A DNA stretch of 64,000 bases. Source: Agromyces sp. G08B096 (GTDB lineage Bacteria > Actinomycetota > Actinomycetes > Actinomycetales > Microbacteriaceae). Below are positions 27,280 to 35,598 of the stretch, piece after piece. How positions within the stretch are numbered: position 1 is the first letter of the stretch; each line of letters begins with the position of its first letter. Position numbers and translations under genes: made by a program. The notes beneath the pieces are model-generated. The model saw nothing but the letters and a program-made list of their open reading frames with translations, had not been told where the DNA came from and did not search any database. The stretch covers positions 3,286,001 through 3,350,000 of the forward strand of contig NZ_CP158374.1 of assembly GCF_040267705.1 (NCBI RefSeq), read 5' to 3'.

Positions 27280-28110
27280 ATGACGCAGCACCAGCCGTAT
27301 GCGGCCGCCGACGGACTCGTGCGGGTCTACCCCGCCGGCGCGCCCGGCGGCGCCGGGCTCGTCTGGGCCCACGGCGGCGGGTTCGTCGCGGGTGACCTCG
27401 ACATGCCGGAGGCCGACTGGGTCGCGCGCAGCTTCGCGGCCCGAGGCATCCCCGTCGTCTCGATCGACTACCGGCTCGTCGCGGGCGGCCGCGATGTCTA
27501 CCCGGCCGCCTCCGACGACGTGCTCGCGGCGTGGAGCTGGGCGGTGTCGGCGGCGCCCGGGCTCGGCATCGATCCCGACCGGCTGGTCGTCGGCGGCGCG
27601 AGCGCCGGGGCGAACCTCGTGACGGGCGCGGTGCTGCGGCTCCTTGCCGGCGAGGTCCCCGGCCTCCCAACACCCGCCGCGGTGTTCCTCGCCTACCCGA
27701 CGCTGCTCGCCGTGCAGCCCGACCCCGATCCGGCGCTCCGCGCCGCGCTCGACGCGAACCCCGAGGCCGACCGCTTCGCGCCCGGCCGGGTGCGGGAGAT
27801 GTACGAGACCTACCTCGGCGGCCCCGTCGAGCACCCTCCGCTGCCGGCCGTCCCGGGCCTCGCCCGGCCCGCCGACCTGGCCGGGTTCCCACCCGCTCTG
27901 ATGGTCAACGACGACGTCGACGAGCTCCGCGTCTCCGGCGAGGCGTTCGGCGCGACGCTCGCGGCCGCCGGCGTCGCCGTCGAGGTCGTCACCGAGCCGG
28001 GCACCGAGCACGGCCATCTGAACCGGCCTGACGAGCCCGCGGCATCCGCCACCGTCGACCGCGTCGTCGCGTGGCTCGCCCGCGTCGCCGCCCCGCAGCC
28101 CACCACCTGA
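27280..28110 (+). CDS. alpha/beta-hydrolase (HSL-type esterase) in the rhamnose operon
   Basis: The 276-residue cytoplasmic esterase belongs to the alpha/beta-hydrolase-3 (hormone-sensitive lipase) group. It has the oxyanion motif WAHGGGFVAGD near residue 30, the nucleophile elbow VGGASAGANL near 108, the acid in MVNDDVDELR near 213 and the histidine in GTEHGHLN near 245. It starts 11 bases after rhaI and ends 20 bases before the aldolase gene, so it is co-transcribed with rhamnose catabolism. A role removing acetyl or other acyl groups from imported rhamnose is plausible but inferred. It is not a standard rhamnose-pathway gene. Confidence 0.87.
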   Translation: MTQHQPYAAADGLVRVYPAGAPGGAGLVWAHGGGFVAGDLDMPEADWVARSFAARGIPVVSIDYRLVAGGRDVYPAASDDVLAAWSWAVSAAPGLGIDPDRLVVGGASAGANLVTGAVLRLLAGEVPGLPTPAAVFLAYPTLLAVQPDPDPALRAALDANPEADRFAPGRVREMYETYLGGPVEHPPLPAVPGLARPADLAGFPPALMVNDDVDELRVSGEAFGATLAAAGVAVEVVTEPGTEHGHLNRPDEPAASATVDRVVAWLARVAAPQPTT

Positions 28111-28130
28111 TCCAGATCGAAGGAACTCCC

Positions 28131-30167
28131 ATGACGAACCAGGCCGCCGCCGACCTCATCGCCCGGTCGAACCGCCTCGGCGCAGATCCGAAGAACACGA
28201 ACTACGCCGGCGGCAACACGTCGGCGAAGGGCATCGAGACCGACCCGGTCACCGGGGAGCCCGTCGAGCTGCTCTGGGTGAAGGGCTCGGGCGGCGACCT
28301 CGGCACGCTCACCGAGCAGGGCCTCGCCGTGCTCCGGCTCGACCGGCTCCGCGACCTGGTGAAGGTCTACCCCGGCGTCGACCGCGAGGACGAGATGGTC
28401 GCGGCGTTCGACTACACGCTGCACGGCAAGGGCGGCGCCGCGCCGTCGATCGACACCGCCATGCACGGCCTCGTCGACGCCGCGCACGTCGACCACCTGC
28501 ACCCCGACTCCGGCATCGCGATCGCGACCGCCGCCGACGGCGATGAACTGACCGCGAAGATCTTCGGCGACAAGGTGGTCTGGGTTCCCTGGCGCCGCCC
28601 CGGCTTCCAGCTCGGCCTCGACATCGCTGAGATCAAGGCCGCGAACCCGCAGGCGATCGGCTGCATCCTGGGCGGCCACGGCATCACGGCCTGGGGCGAC
28701 ACCTCCGAGGAGTCCGAGCGCAACTCGCTCTGGATCATCGACACCGCCGCGGCGTACATCGCCGAGCACGGGAAAGCCGACCCGTTCGGCGCCGTCGTGC
28801 CCGGCTTCGAGCCGCTGCCCGAGGCGGAGCGCCGGGCGAAGGCCGCCGCCCTCGCCGCGACGATCCGGGGCCTCGCGAGCCACGACCGCCCCATGGTGGG
28901 CCACTTCACGGATGCCCCGGAGGTGCTCGACTTCCTCTCGCGCAGCGAGCACCCGCGCCTCGCGGCGCTCGGCACGAGCTGCCCCGACCACTTCCTCCGC
29001 ACGAAGGTCAAGCCGATGCTGCTCGACCTGCCGGCGGAGTCGTCGGTCGAGGAGAGCATCGCGCGGCTGCGGGAGCTGCACGAGGCGTACCGGGCCGACT
29101 ACCAGGCGTACTACGACGCCCACGCCACGCCCGAGAGCCCGGCGATCCGCGGCGCCGATCCGCTCATCGTGCTGGTGCCGGGCGTCGGCATGTTCAGCTT
29201 CGGGGCGAACAAGCAGACCGCGAGGGTCGCCGGCGAGTTCTACCTCAACGCGATCAACGTCATGCGGGGCGCCGAGGCCCTCTCGACCTACTCCCCCATC
29301 AGCGACGCGGAGAAGTTCCGCATCGAGTACTGGGCGCTCGAGGAGGCGAAGCTGCAGCGCATGCCGAAGCCGAAGCCGCACGCCACGCGCATCGCGCTCG
29401 TCACCGGCGCGGCCTCCGGCATCGGCAAGGCCATCGCCACCCGGCTCGCGGCGGAGGGTGCGTGCGTCGTCATCGCCGACCTCGATCTCGAGAAGGCGCA
29501 GGCGGCGGCGGCCGAGCTCGGCAACGCCGACGTCGCCATCGGCGTGCAGGCGAACGTGACGGATGCCTCGGCCGTGCAGCGCGCGATCGACGAGGCGGTG
29601 CTCGCGTTCGGCGGCCTCGACCTCCTGGTGAACAACGCCGGGCTCTCGCTGTCCAAGCCGCTCCTCGAGACGACCGAGGCCGACTGGGACCTGCAGCACG
29701 ACGTCATGGCCAAGGGCTCGTTCCTGGTGTCGAAGGCGGCGGCCAAGGTGCTCATCGAGCAGGGCCTCGGCGGCGACATCGTCTACATCTCCTCGAAGAA
29801 CTCGGTGTTCGCCGGCCCGAACAACATCGCCTACTCGGCCACGAAGGCCGACCAGGCCCACCAGGTGCGCCTGCTCGCCGTCGAGCTCGGCGAGTACGGC
29901 ATCAAGGTCAACGGCATCAATCCCGACGGCGTCGTCCGCGGCTCGGGCATCTTCGCGAGCGGCTGGGGCGCCAACCGCGCCAAGACGTACGGGATCCCCG
30001 AGGAGGACCTCGGCAAGTTCTACGCCCAGCGCACGATCCTGAAGCGCGAGGTGCTGCCCGAGCACGTCGCGAACGCGGTGATCGTGCTCACCGGGCCCGA
30101 GCTCAGCCACACCACCGGCCTGCACATCCCGGTCGACGCCGGCGTCGCGGCCGCGTTCCTTCGATGA
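28131..30167 (+). CDS. bifunctional rhamnulose-1-phosphate aldolase / L-lactaldehyde dehydrogenase
   Basis: The 678-residue fusion splits rhamnulose 1-phosphate into dihydroxyacetone phosphate and L-lactaldehyde and oxidises the latter to L-lactate. The N-terminal class II aldolase domain (about 1-400) has YAGGNTSAKG, the zinc histidines in HVDHLHPDSG near residue 120 and GGHGITAWG. The C-terminal short-chain dehydrogenase domain has VTGAASGIGKAIA near 423, LLVNNAGLS near 500, YISSKNS and the YSATK catalytic pair near 567. Family name in Bacillus and Chloroflexus-type pathways is RhaEW. ATG at 28131 has GAAGGA upstream; the stop overlaps rhaB as ATGA. Lactate produced here connects to lldD at 36342. 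Confidence 0.94.
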   Translation: MTNQAAADLIARSNRLGADPKNTNYAGGNTSAKGIETDPVTGEPVELLWVKGSGGDLGTLTEQGLAVLRLDRLRDLVKVYPGVDREDEMVAAFDYTLHGKGGAAPSIDTAMHGLVDAAHVDHLHPDSGIAIATAADGDELTAKIFGDKVVWVPWRRPGFQLGLDIAEIKAANPQAIGCILGGHGITAWGDTSEESERNSLWIIDTAAAYIAEHGKADPFGAVVPGFEPLPEAERRAKAAALAATIRGLASHDRPMVGHFTDAPEVLDFLSRSEHPRLAALGTSCPDHFLRTKVKPMLLDLPAESSVEESIARLRELHEAYRADYQAYYDAHATPESPAIRGADPLIVLVPGVGMFSFGANKQTARVAGEFYLNAINVMRGAEALSTYSPISDAEKFRIEYWALEEAKLQRMPKPKPHATRIALVTGAASGIGKAIATRLAAEGACVVIADLDLEKAQAAAAELGNADVAIGVQANVTDASAVQRAIDEAVLAFGGLDLLVNNAGLSLSKPLLETTEADWDLQHDVMAKGSFLVSKAAAKVLIEQGLGGDIVYISSKNSVFAGPNNIAYSATKADQAHQVRLLAVELGEYGIKVNGINPDGVVRGSGIFASGWGANRAKTYGIPEEDLGKFYAQRTILKREVLPEHVANAVIVLTGPELSHTTGLHIPVDAGVAAAFLR

Positions 30168-31630
30168 GCGGGGGCGCGGGCGGCGCGGGCCGGGCGGGCG
30201 TCGTCGCGGCGGTCGACCTCGGCGCTACGAGCGGACGCGTCATCGTCGGACGCGTCGACGGCCGGGGTGCCGGCAGCCTCGCGCTCGAACAGGTCGCCCG
30301 CTTCCCGAACGGCCCGGTGCGCCTCGCCTCGGGCCTGCACTGGGACCTCACCGGGCTCGTCCGCGAGGTGACCGGCGGCCTCGGGGCGGCGCTTCGCGCC
30401 GAGCCCGGCCTCGCCTCCATCGGCATCGACTCCTGGGCGGTCGACTACGGGCTGCTCCGCGGCGAGCGCCTGCTCGGCGAGCCGTTCCACTACCGCGACG
30501 ACCGCACGGAGGCCGGCGTGCGCGCCGTGCACGCCGTCGTGCCGTTCGAGGAGCTGTACCGCCGCAACGGACTGCAGTTCCTGCCGTTCAACACGCTGTA
30601 CCAGCTCGCCGCGGAACGGGAGCACGGATGGCTCGGCCTCGCCGACTCGCTCCTGCTGGTGCCCGACCTCATCGCGTTCCAGCTCACGGGCGCAACCGTC
30701 GCCGAGCGCACGAACGCGTCGACGACAGGTCTGCTCGGCGTCCGCTCGCGCGAGTGGGACGACGAGCTCATCGAGCGGCTCGGGCTCGAGGCATCCGTGT
30801 TCCCGCATCTCGTGTCGCCCGGCGACCGCATCGGCGCGCTCACGCCGGCCATGGCACGCGAGATCGGCGCGACCCGGTCGCCAGAGGCCGTCGCGGTGGG
30901 CTCGCACGACACGGCGTCCGCCGTCGTCGCCGTGCCGATGCGAGCCGAGTCGGCCGCCTACATCTCCTGCGGCACGTGGGGGCTGGTGGGGGTCGAGCTC
31001 GCGGAGCCGGTGACGAGCGATGCCGCGCGCGAGGCGAACTTCACGAACGAGGGCGGGGTCGACGGGCGCGTCAGATTCCTGCACAACGTCATGGGCCTCT
31101 GGCTCCTGTCGGAGTCGGTGCGGTGGTGGGAGCGGGAGTCCGGCCGGCCGATCGACCTGCCCGCGCTCCTCGCGGAGGCGGCGGCGGTCACCGGTCCCGT
31201 CAGCGTGTTCGACGTGGACGACCCGAGGTTCATGGCCCCCGGCGATCTGCCCGGGCGCATCGCCGAGTGGTGCGTCGAGCACGAGGTGCGGGCGCCTGGC
31301 ACGCGGGCGGAGTTCGCCCGGACGATCGTGGAGAGCCTCGCCGACGCGTTCGCCCGCACGGTCCGCACCGCCTCGGTGCTGTCGGGCGTCGATGTCGACA
31401 CCATCCACCTCGTCGGCGGCGGGTCGCTCAACGAGCTGCTCTGCCAGCGCACGGCGGACCGTGCCGAGCTGCCCGTGCTCGCCGGCCCCGTCGAGGCGAC
31501 CGCTATCGGCAACGTGCTCGTGCAGGCGAGGGCGCAGGGACTCGTCGCGGGCGACGCAGACCTCGAGGCGCTGCGTGCGATCGTCGCCCAGGCGTACCGC
31601 CCGGTGCGGTACGAGCCCCGCAGCCGGTGA
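30164..31630 (+). CDS. rhaB: rhamnulokinase
   Basis: The 488-residue FGGY-family kinase phosphorylates L-rhamnulose at C1 with ATP. Landmarks: AVDLGATSGRVIVGRV near the N-terminus (phosphate loop), IGIDSWAVDYGLL near 85, the rhamnulokinase segment NGLQFLPFNTLYQLAAE near 140, VGSHDTASAVVAVP near 245, SCGTWGLVGVEL and HLVGGGSLNELLCQ near 415 (adenosine site). The ATG at 30164 overlaps the aldolase stop. A glycine-rich leader (GGAGGAGRAG) precedes the domain. It is the last gene of the rhamnose operon and is followed by a convergent gene. Confidence 0.95.
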   Translation: MSGGAGGAGRAGVVAAVDLGATSGRVIVGRVDGRGAGSLALEQVARFPNGPVRLASGLHWDLTGLVREVTGGLGAALRAEPGLASIGIDSWAVDYGLLRGERLLGEPFHYRDDRTEAGVRAVHAVVPFEELYRRNGLQFLPFNTLYQLAAEREHGWLGLADSLLLVPDLIAFQLTGATVAERTNASTTGLLGVRSREWDDELIERLGLEASVFPHLVSPGDRIGALTPAMAREIGATRSPEAVAVGSHDTASAVVAVPMRAESAAYISCGTWGLVGVELAEPVTSDAAREANFTNEGGVDGRVRFLHNVMGLWLLSESVRWWERESGRPIDLPALLAEAAAVTGPVSVFDVDDPRFMAPGDLPGRIAEWCVEHEVRAPGTRAEFARTIVESLADAFARTVRTASVLSGVDVDTIHLVGGGSLNELLCQRTADRAELPVLAGPVEATAIGNVLVQARAQGLVAGDADLEALRAIVAQAYRPVRYEPRSR

Positions 31631-31642
31631 CGTGGCCGGCGA

Positions 31643-31678
31643 GTCAGTGCTCGTGCGCGGGTCAGTGCCCGTGCGCGA
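31643..31678. repeat. 18-bp tandem duplication spanning a stop codon
   Basis: Two 18-bp copies (31643-31660 and 31661-31678) differ at two bases. The second contains the last codons and stop of the minus-strand membrane-protein gene, and the first is an extra downstream copy that would also end in an in-frame stop. Confidence 0.85.
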
Positions 31679-32198
31679 GCTGTTGCAGCAGCACGACCAC
31701 GCCGCCCAGCGCGACCAGCGCACCGAGCGCGACCAGCTGCTTCCACCAGGCGACCCTGGTGCGCCGCACCGCGACGTAGCCGATGAGCCCGAGCGTCGCG
31801 AGGTAGACGATCGACGCGGCGCGCAGCGCGCGGTCGAGCTCGAAGACGCCGGCCCACGCGAGCGCGAGGAGCAGCAGCGGCACTGCCACCGAGCCGATGG
31901 CGCTCGCCGAGACCCGCACCATGCGGCCCGCCTCGGCGCGGCCGGGGAAGGCGGAGTGCACGGCCAGATGCGCGACGACCTCGGCCACGAAGCCGGCGGC
32001 CGTGATCGCGACGATGCCCACGAGGAGCGTGACGGTCGCGCGCGCCGGGCTCACGTGCTCGACGTTCGCGTGCTGCACCAGCACGATGGCGAGGCCCGTG
32101 AAGGTCGCGTAGACCCGCTCCTTCAGCGCCTCGGCGCGCTCTTCGGCCGGCCGCTCGGAGCGACCCGTCCGGCGCGACCCGCGCCCCTCCCCGGTCAT
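31662..32198 (-). CDS. multi-span membrane protein, function unknown
   Basis: The 178-residue protein has a basic, disordered N-terminus (residues 1-25) and four or five hydrophobic segments: ATFTGLAIVLVQHANVEHV, VTLLVGIVAITAAGFVAEVVAHLAVH, IGSVAVPLLLLALAWAGVF, SIVYLATLGLIGYVAV and LVALGALVALGGVVVLLQQL. Histidines cluster in or near the membrane segments (QHANVEH, VAHLAVH) and at the HGH terminus, which may hint at metal or proton handling; I do not recognise the family. It converges on rhaB with 31 bases between the stops. The GTG/ATG start at 32198 is the longest plausible. Confidence 0.7.
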   Translation of the reverse strand: MTGEGRGSRRTGRSERPAEERAEALKERVYATFTGLAIVLVQHANVEHVSPARATVTLLVGIVAITAAGFVAEVVAHLAVHSAFPGRAEAGRMVRVSASAIGSVAVPLLLLALAWAGVFELDRALRAASIVYLATLGLIGYVAVRRTRVAWWKQLVALGALVALGGVVVLLQQLAHGH

Positions 32199-32250
32199 GC
32201 GGCCAAGCTAGCAGCGGGCCGGCGACGGAAGCATCCGCAAGGATGAGGTC

Positions 32251-33189
32251 ATGACCGATCGTCCGCTCGTCGTCTCCCTCCCCGGCCAGGCCCTTCGCGA
32301 TGCACTCGAGGCGACCCCCGGCGGGGTGCCCGACGGCGTCGAGCTCCTCACGTGGGACCTCGACTCGCCGGCGCCGCGCGAGCACCTCGATCTCGTGGTG
32401 CCGCCCTACATGGGCGCGTCGAAGCGACTGGGCGCCCTCGCCGGGGTGTCCACCGGGCTCGTGCAGTCGCAGTCGATCGGCTACGACGACGTGCCGGGCG
32501 CCCTGCCGCCGGGCCACATCTACGCCAATGCCGCCTCGGTGCACGAGACCTCGACCGCCGAGCTCGCGCTGGCGCTCACCCTCGCCGCGCAGCGCGGCAT
32601 CCCCGACTTCGTGCGCGCCGCCGACCAGGGCCGATGGGCGCCGGCCCGGCACGCGAGCCTCGCCGACCGGCGGGTGCTGCTCATCGGCTACGGCGGCGTC
32701 GGGCGTGCGATCGAGGAACGCCTCGCGCCGTTCGAGGTCGAACTGACCCGGGTGGCGCACCGCGCGCGCGACGACGAGCGCGGACATATCCACGGCATCG
32801 ACGAGCTCGACGCGCTGCTGCCCTCCGCGGAGATCGTCGTCGTGGTGGTGCCGCTCACCGACGACACGACCGGCCTCGTCGACGCCGCCTTCCTCGCGGC
32901 CCTGCCCGACGGCGCCCTCGTGGTGAACGTCGCCCGCGGCAAGGTCGCCGACACCGACGCGATCCTCGCCGAGGCGCGGTCCGGTCGTCTGCGCTTCGCG
33001 CTCGACGTCACCGAGCCCGAGCCGCTGCCCGAGGGACATCCACTGTTCGCGCTGCCGAACGTGCTCGTCTCGCCGCACGTCGGCGGCGCGACGACCGCGA
33101 TGATGCCGCGGATGGCGCGCCTGCTGCGCCGCCAGATCGAGCGGATGCTCCGCGGCGACGAGCCGCTCAACGTCGTGTACCGGTCGTAG
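32251..33189 (+). CDS. D-isomer-specific 2-hydroxyacid dehydrogenase
   Basis: The 312-residue NAD(P)-dependent dehydrogenase reduces 2-keto acids or oxidises D-2-hydroxy acids. It shows the nucleotide fold VLLIGYGGVGRAIEERLAPFEVEL near residue 145, VPLTDDTTGLVD near 205, the catalytic arginine in VVNVARGKVAD near 230, the glutamate in LDVTEPEPLPEGHPL near 255 and the histidine in SPHVGGAT near 280. The exact substrate cannot be read from sequence; phosphoglycerate, glyoxylate and other hydroxy acids are all possible. ATG at 32251 follows CAAGGATGAGGTC. No obvious operon partner lies nearby. Confidence 0.9.
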   Translation: MTDRPLVVSLPGQALRDALEATPGGVPDGVELLTWDLDSPAPREHLDLVVPPYMGASKRLGALAGVSTGLVQSQSIGYDDVPGALPPGHIYANAASVHETSTAELALALTLAAQRGIPDFVRAADQGRWAPARHASLADRRVLLIGYGGVGRAIEERLAPFEVELTRVAHRARDDERGHIHGIDELDALLPSAEIVVVVVPLTDDTTGLVDAAFLAALPDGALVVNVARGKVADTDAILAEARSGRLRFALDVTEPEPLPEGHPLFALPNVLVSPHVGGATTAMMPRMARLLRRQIERMLRGDEPLNVVYRS

Positions 33190-33241
33190 CCGCACCCGCC
33201 TCGCGGTCCCGTCTGCCGCCCGCCTGTCCCGAAAGGAAGCC

Positions 33242-34234
33242 ATGCCCGCCTTCGATCACGCCTTCGACTGGGTCCGCCGCCACACGATCGAGGGTCCGCT
33301 GCCGACGGCCGTGCTCGGCATCGCCACCGCGGACGGCATCGTGGCGCTCGACGCGTTCGACGGTCGCGGCGGGCAGACGACCTCGGTCGACGACCACTAC
33401 CCGCTCTTCTCGATCACGAAGCCGATCGTCGGCCTCGCGGCGCTCACCCTCATCGAGGCGGGCCGGCTGCTGCCGACGACGCCGCTCGCGTCAGCAGTGC
33501 CCGGCTTCGGCACCGGCCGCGCCGATGAGGTGCAACTGCGCCACCTCGTGAGCCACACCTCGGGCATCGTGGAACCGCCGATGGACACCCCCGGCCTGCG
33601 GCGGCTGCTGCTCGCACCCGGGCGCGACTTCGCGGCCGGCACGGTGTCTCGCTACTCGACGATCGCGTTCGAGGGCGTGGCCGCGCTCATCGAGCACGCG
33701 TCGGGCGCGCCGTGGGAGGAGCGCGTCGTCGAGGTGGCGCGCCGAGCGGATGCCCCGGGCGTGACGTTCGACTGGACGTCGAGCCGGCACGACCCGGTCG
33801 GGGCGGCCGAGCAGGACATCGACTGGGACCGCATGAAGCGCCTCCGCCACCCAGGTGCCGGGCTCTTCGCCACCGCGGCGGACCTGCTCGCGCTCGGTGC
33901 CGCGCTGCTGCGCGACGACGGGTCCGTGGTCTCGCGCCTCACGGTCGAGGCGATGCGGCGCCCCCTCACAGCCGGCCTGCCGAAGCTCGATCCCTACCCC
34001 GCTGAGCGCGGCCAGGACTGGGGCTTCGCGTGGAACCTGCGCCACTCGGCGCCCGGGCTCCTCGCGAGCGACTCGTACGGCCACGGCGGCTGGGCCGGCA
34101 CCGAGTTCTGGATCACCCCGTCGCTCGGCATCTGCTTCGTGCTGCTCACCAACGTCGGCGGCGGCATCGGCCGGCTCGGCCTCGACGCAGACGAGCTGCA
34201 CAACGCCGTGGCGGCCGCGGCGAGCGCGGGCTGA
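33242..34234 (+). CDS. beta-lactamase-fold serine hydrolase
   Basis: The 330-residue protein is in the class C beta-lactamase/esterase family. It has the SxxK motif in LFSITKPIVGLAAL near residue 57, LRHLVSHTSGI near 100, YSTIAFEGVAALIE near 140 in the place of YxN, and a C-terminal YGHGGWAGTEFW near 280 (HxG). There is no signal peptide, so a cytoplasmic esterase or peptidase-like role is likelier than antibiotic resistance. ATG at 33242 has GAAAGGAAGCC just upstream. The YST variant at the second motif leaves the exact activity open. Confidence 0.88.
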   Translation: MPAFDHAFDWVRRHTIEGPLPTAVLGIATADGIVALDAFDGRGGQTTSVDDHYPLFSITKPIVGLAALTLIEAGRLLPTTPLASAVPGFGTGRADEVQLRHLVSHTSGIVEPPMDTPGLRRLLLAPGRDFAAGTVSRYSTIAFEGVAALIEHASGAPWEERVVEVARRADAPGVTFDWTSSRHDPVGAAEQDIDWDRMKRLRHPGAGLFATAADLLALGAALLRDDGSVVSRLTVEAMRRPLTAGLPKLDPYPAERGQDWGFAWNLRHSAPGLLASDSYGHGGWAGTEFWITPSLGICFVLLTNVGGGIGRLGLDADELHNAVAAAASAG

Positions 34235-34383
34235 CCCGGGCCCGTGCCAGGCGCCGCGGCGCACGTGCGGCCGCGCAGGCCTTGGCGCCCGACCGGCCGC
34301 ACCCGCGCAGAGGCCGGACCCGGCGAGCCCTCGAGCGCCGCCGAGACCAGCTGCCGCTCGGGCGTGCGGCGTAGGCTCGGGGC

Positions 34384-35487
34384 ATGGCCGCACAGGCAGA
34401 ACCCCGCGTCGCCCTCTACTTCGACTTCGACAACATCGTCATCTCCCGCTACGACCAACTGCACGGCGACGGCGCGTACCGCAAGGACACGTCGCGCAGC
34501 AAGGCGCCGACCACCGGCACGAAGACCGCCGAGCGGCTGACCGAGGCCACCGTCGACATCGACGCCGTGCTCGACTTCGCCGCCACGTTCGGCACGATCG
34601 CCATCGCCCGCGCCTACGCCGACTGGTCGACGCCCGTGAACGCGAGCTACCGCGGCCAGCTGATCGACCGCGCGGTCGACCTCGTGCAGCTGTTCCCGCT
34701 GTCGGCGACCAAGAACGGCGCCGACATCCGGCTCGCCGTCGACGCCGTCGAGGACATGTTCCGCATCGACGACCTCACCCACATCGTGATCGTGGCGGGC
34801 GATTCCGACTACGTCGCGCTCGCGCAGAAGGCCAAGCGCCTCGGCCGCTACGTCGTCGGCATCGGCGTCGCGGGCGGCACGAGCCGGGCGCTCACCGCCT
34901 CGTGCGACGAGTTCGCCGACTACGACGCGCTGCTCGCGACGGATGCCGCCGTCGCCGACGACGAGCCGGCCGCTCCGCCGCAGGCGGCGGCATCCGTTCG
35001 CGGTCGCGCCAAGCAGGCCGCGGCGACGGATGCCCCGGCTCCCGAGCCCGCGGCAGCGGAGGCGGCGCCCGCTCCCTCGCGCCGGCGACGCGCGTCGTCG
35101 AAGTCGGTGGCCGACGCTCCCGCCGCGGAAGAGATGCAGCCGCCCGCGGCCGAGGAGGCGCCCGTCGGCGCGACCGGCGCACGACGTGCCGCGTCGACGG
35201 CCGTGACGTTCGTCGCACCGGGTCAGGAGGCGGCGGCCGCACCCGCGCACCCGACGCGGAACCCGGGGCGGCTGCTGCTGAAGGCGCTGGAGTTGCTCCG
35301 CGCGAAGACCGACCAGGAGTGGCAGCCGACCGGCGCGGTGAAGAACCAGATGCTGCGGATGGACCCGTCGTTCCAGGAGCGCCGGCTCGGATTCGCCTCG
35401 TTCACCGACTTCGTGCGCTCACGCGCGGGCGCGATCGAGCTCGACGAGGCGGGCAACCGGATCCGCATCCACCCGAAGAAGTCCTGA
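34384..35487 (+). CDS. NYN-domain nuclease-like protein with C-terminal OST-HTH/LOTUS-like domain
   Basis: The 367-residue protein begins with an NYN (PIN-like, LabA/DUF88) domain: VALYFDFDNIVISRYDQL near residue 9, RAYADWS near 75, KNGADIRLAVDAVEDM near 112 and IVIVAGDSDYVALAQKAKRLGRYVVGIG near 135. The acidic residues match the metal-dependent RNase centre. An Ala/Pro/Arg-rich disordered linker follows (about 185-290), then a 70-residue module (LLLKALELLRAKTDQEWQPTGAVKNQM, FASFTDFVRSR) resembling the OST-HTH/LOTUS RNA-binding fold. An RNA-processing or decay role is likely; the target is unknown. ATG at 34384 is conserved in context. Confidence 0.85.
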   Translation: MAAQAEPRVALYFDFDNIVISRYDQLHGDGAYRKDTSRSKAPTTGTKTAERLTEATVDIDAVLDFAATFGTIAIARAYADWSTPVNASYRGQLIDRAVDLVQLFPLSATKNGADIRLAVDAVEDMFRIDDLTHIVIVAGDSDYVALAQKAKRLGRYVVGIGVAGGTSRALTASCDEFADYDALLATDAAVADDEPAAPPQAAASVRGRAKQAAATDAPAPEPAAAEAAPAPSRRRRASSKSVADAPAAEEMQPPAAEEAPVGATGARRAASTAVTFVAPGQEAAAAPAHPTRNPGRLLLKALELLRAKTDQEWQPTGAVKNQMLRMDPSFQERRLGFASFTDFVRSRAGAIELDEAGNRIRIHPKKS

Positions 35488-35536
35488 CCCGCGCCGGCCC
35501 GAGGCCTGCCGGACGGCGCCCTCCCTCGCGCACCCT

Positions 35537-35574
35537 TGTGGTCTGACCACACCTGCTAGTGTGGTCAGACCACA
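35537..35574. promoter_or_regulatory. tandem perfect LldR/FadR-type operators
   Basis: TGTGGTCTGACCACA (35537-35551) and TGTGGTCAGACCACA (35560-35574) are two perfect 15-bp palindromes with centres 23 bases apart, ending 24 bases before the regulator gene. They contain the TNGTNNNACNA core known for lactate-responsive LldR, which supports autoregulation and control of the downstream lldD. Confidence 0.9.
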
Positions 35575-35598
35575 TCGGCGCGGCGGAGAGGACGAGGC

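Noticed and set aside
18470-31630. Horizontal transfer of the rhamnose locus
   Set aside because: GC content, codon use and the enriched 9-mer match the rest of the window, and no integrase, tRNA or flanking repeat is seen.
34235-34383. Possible small gene in the 149-base gap before the NYN gene
   Set aside because: No start with a ribosome-binding site and no sensible translation; I see nothing identifiable there.
35537-35574. Possible transposon inverted ends or attachment site
   Set aside because: Two palindromes immediately upstream of a GntR gene match known lactate-regulator operators; no recombinase is nearby.
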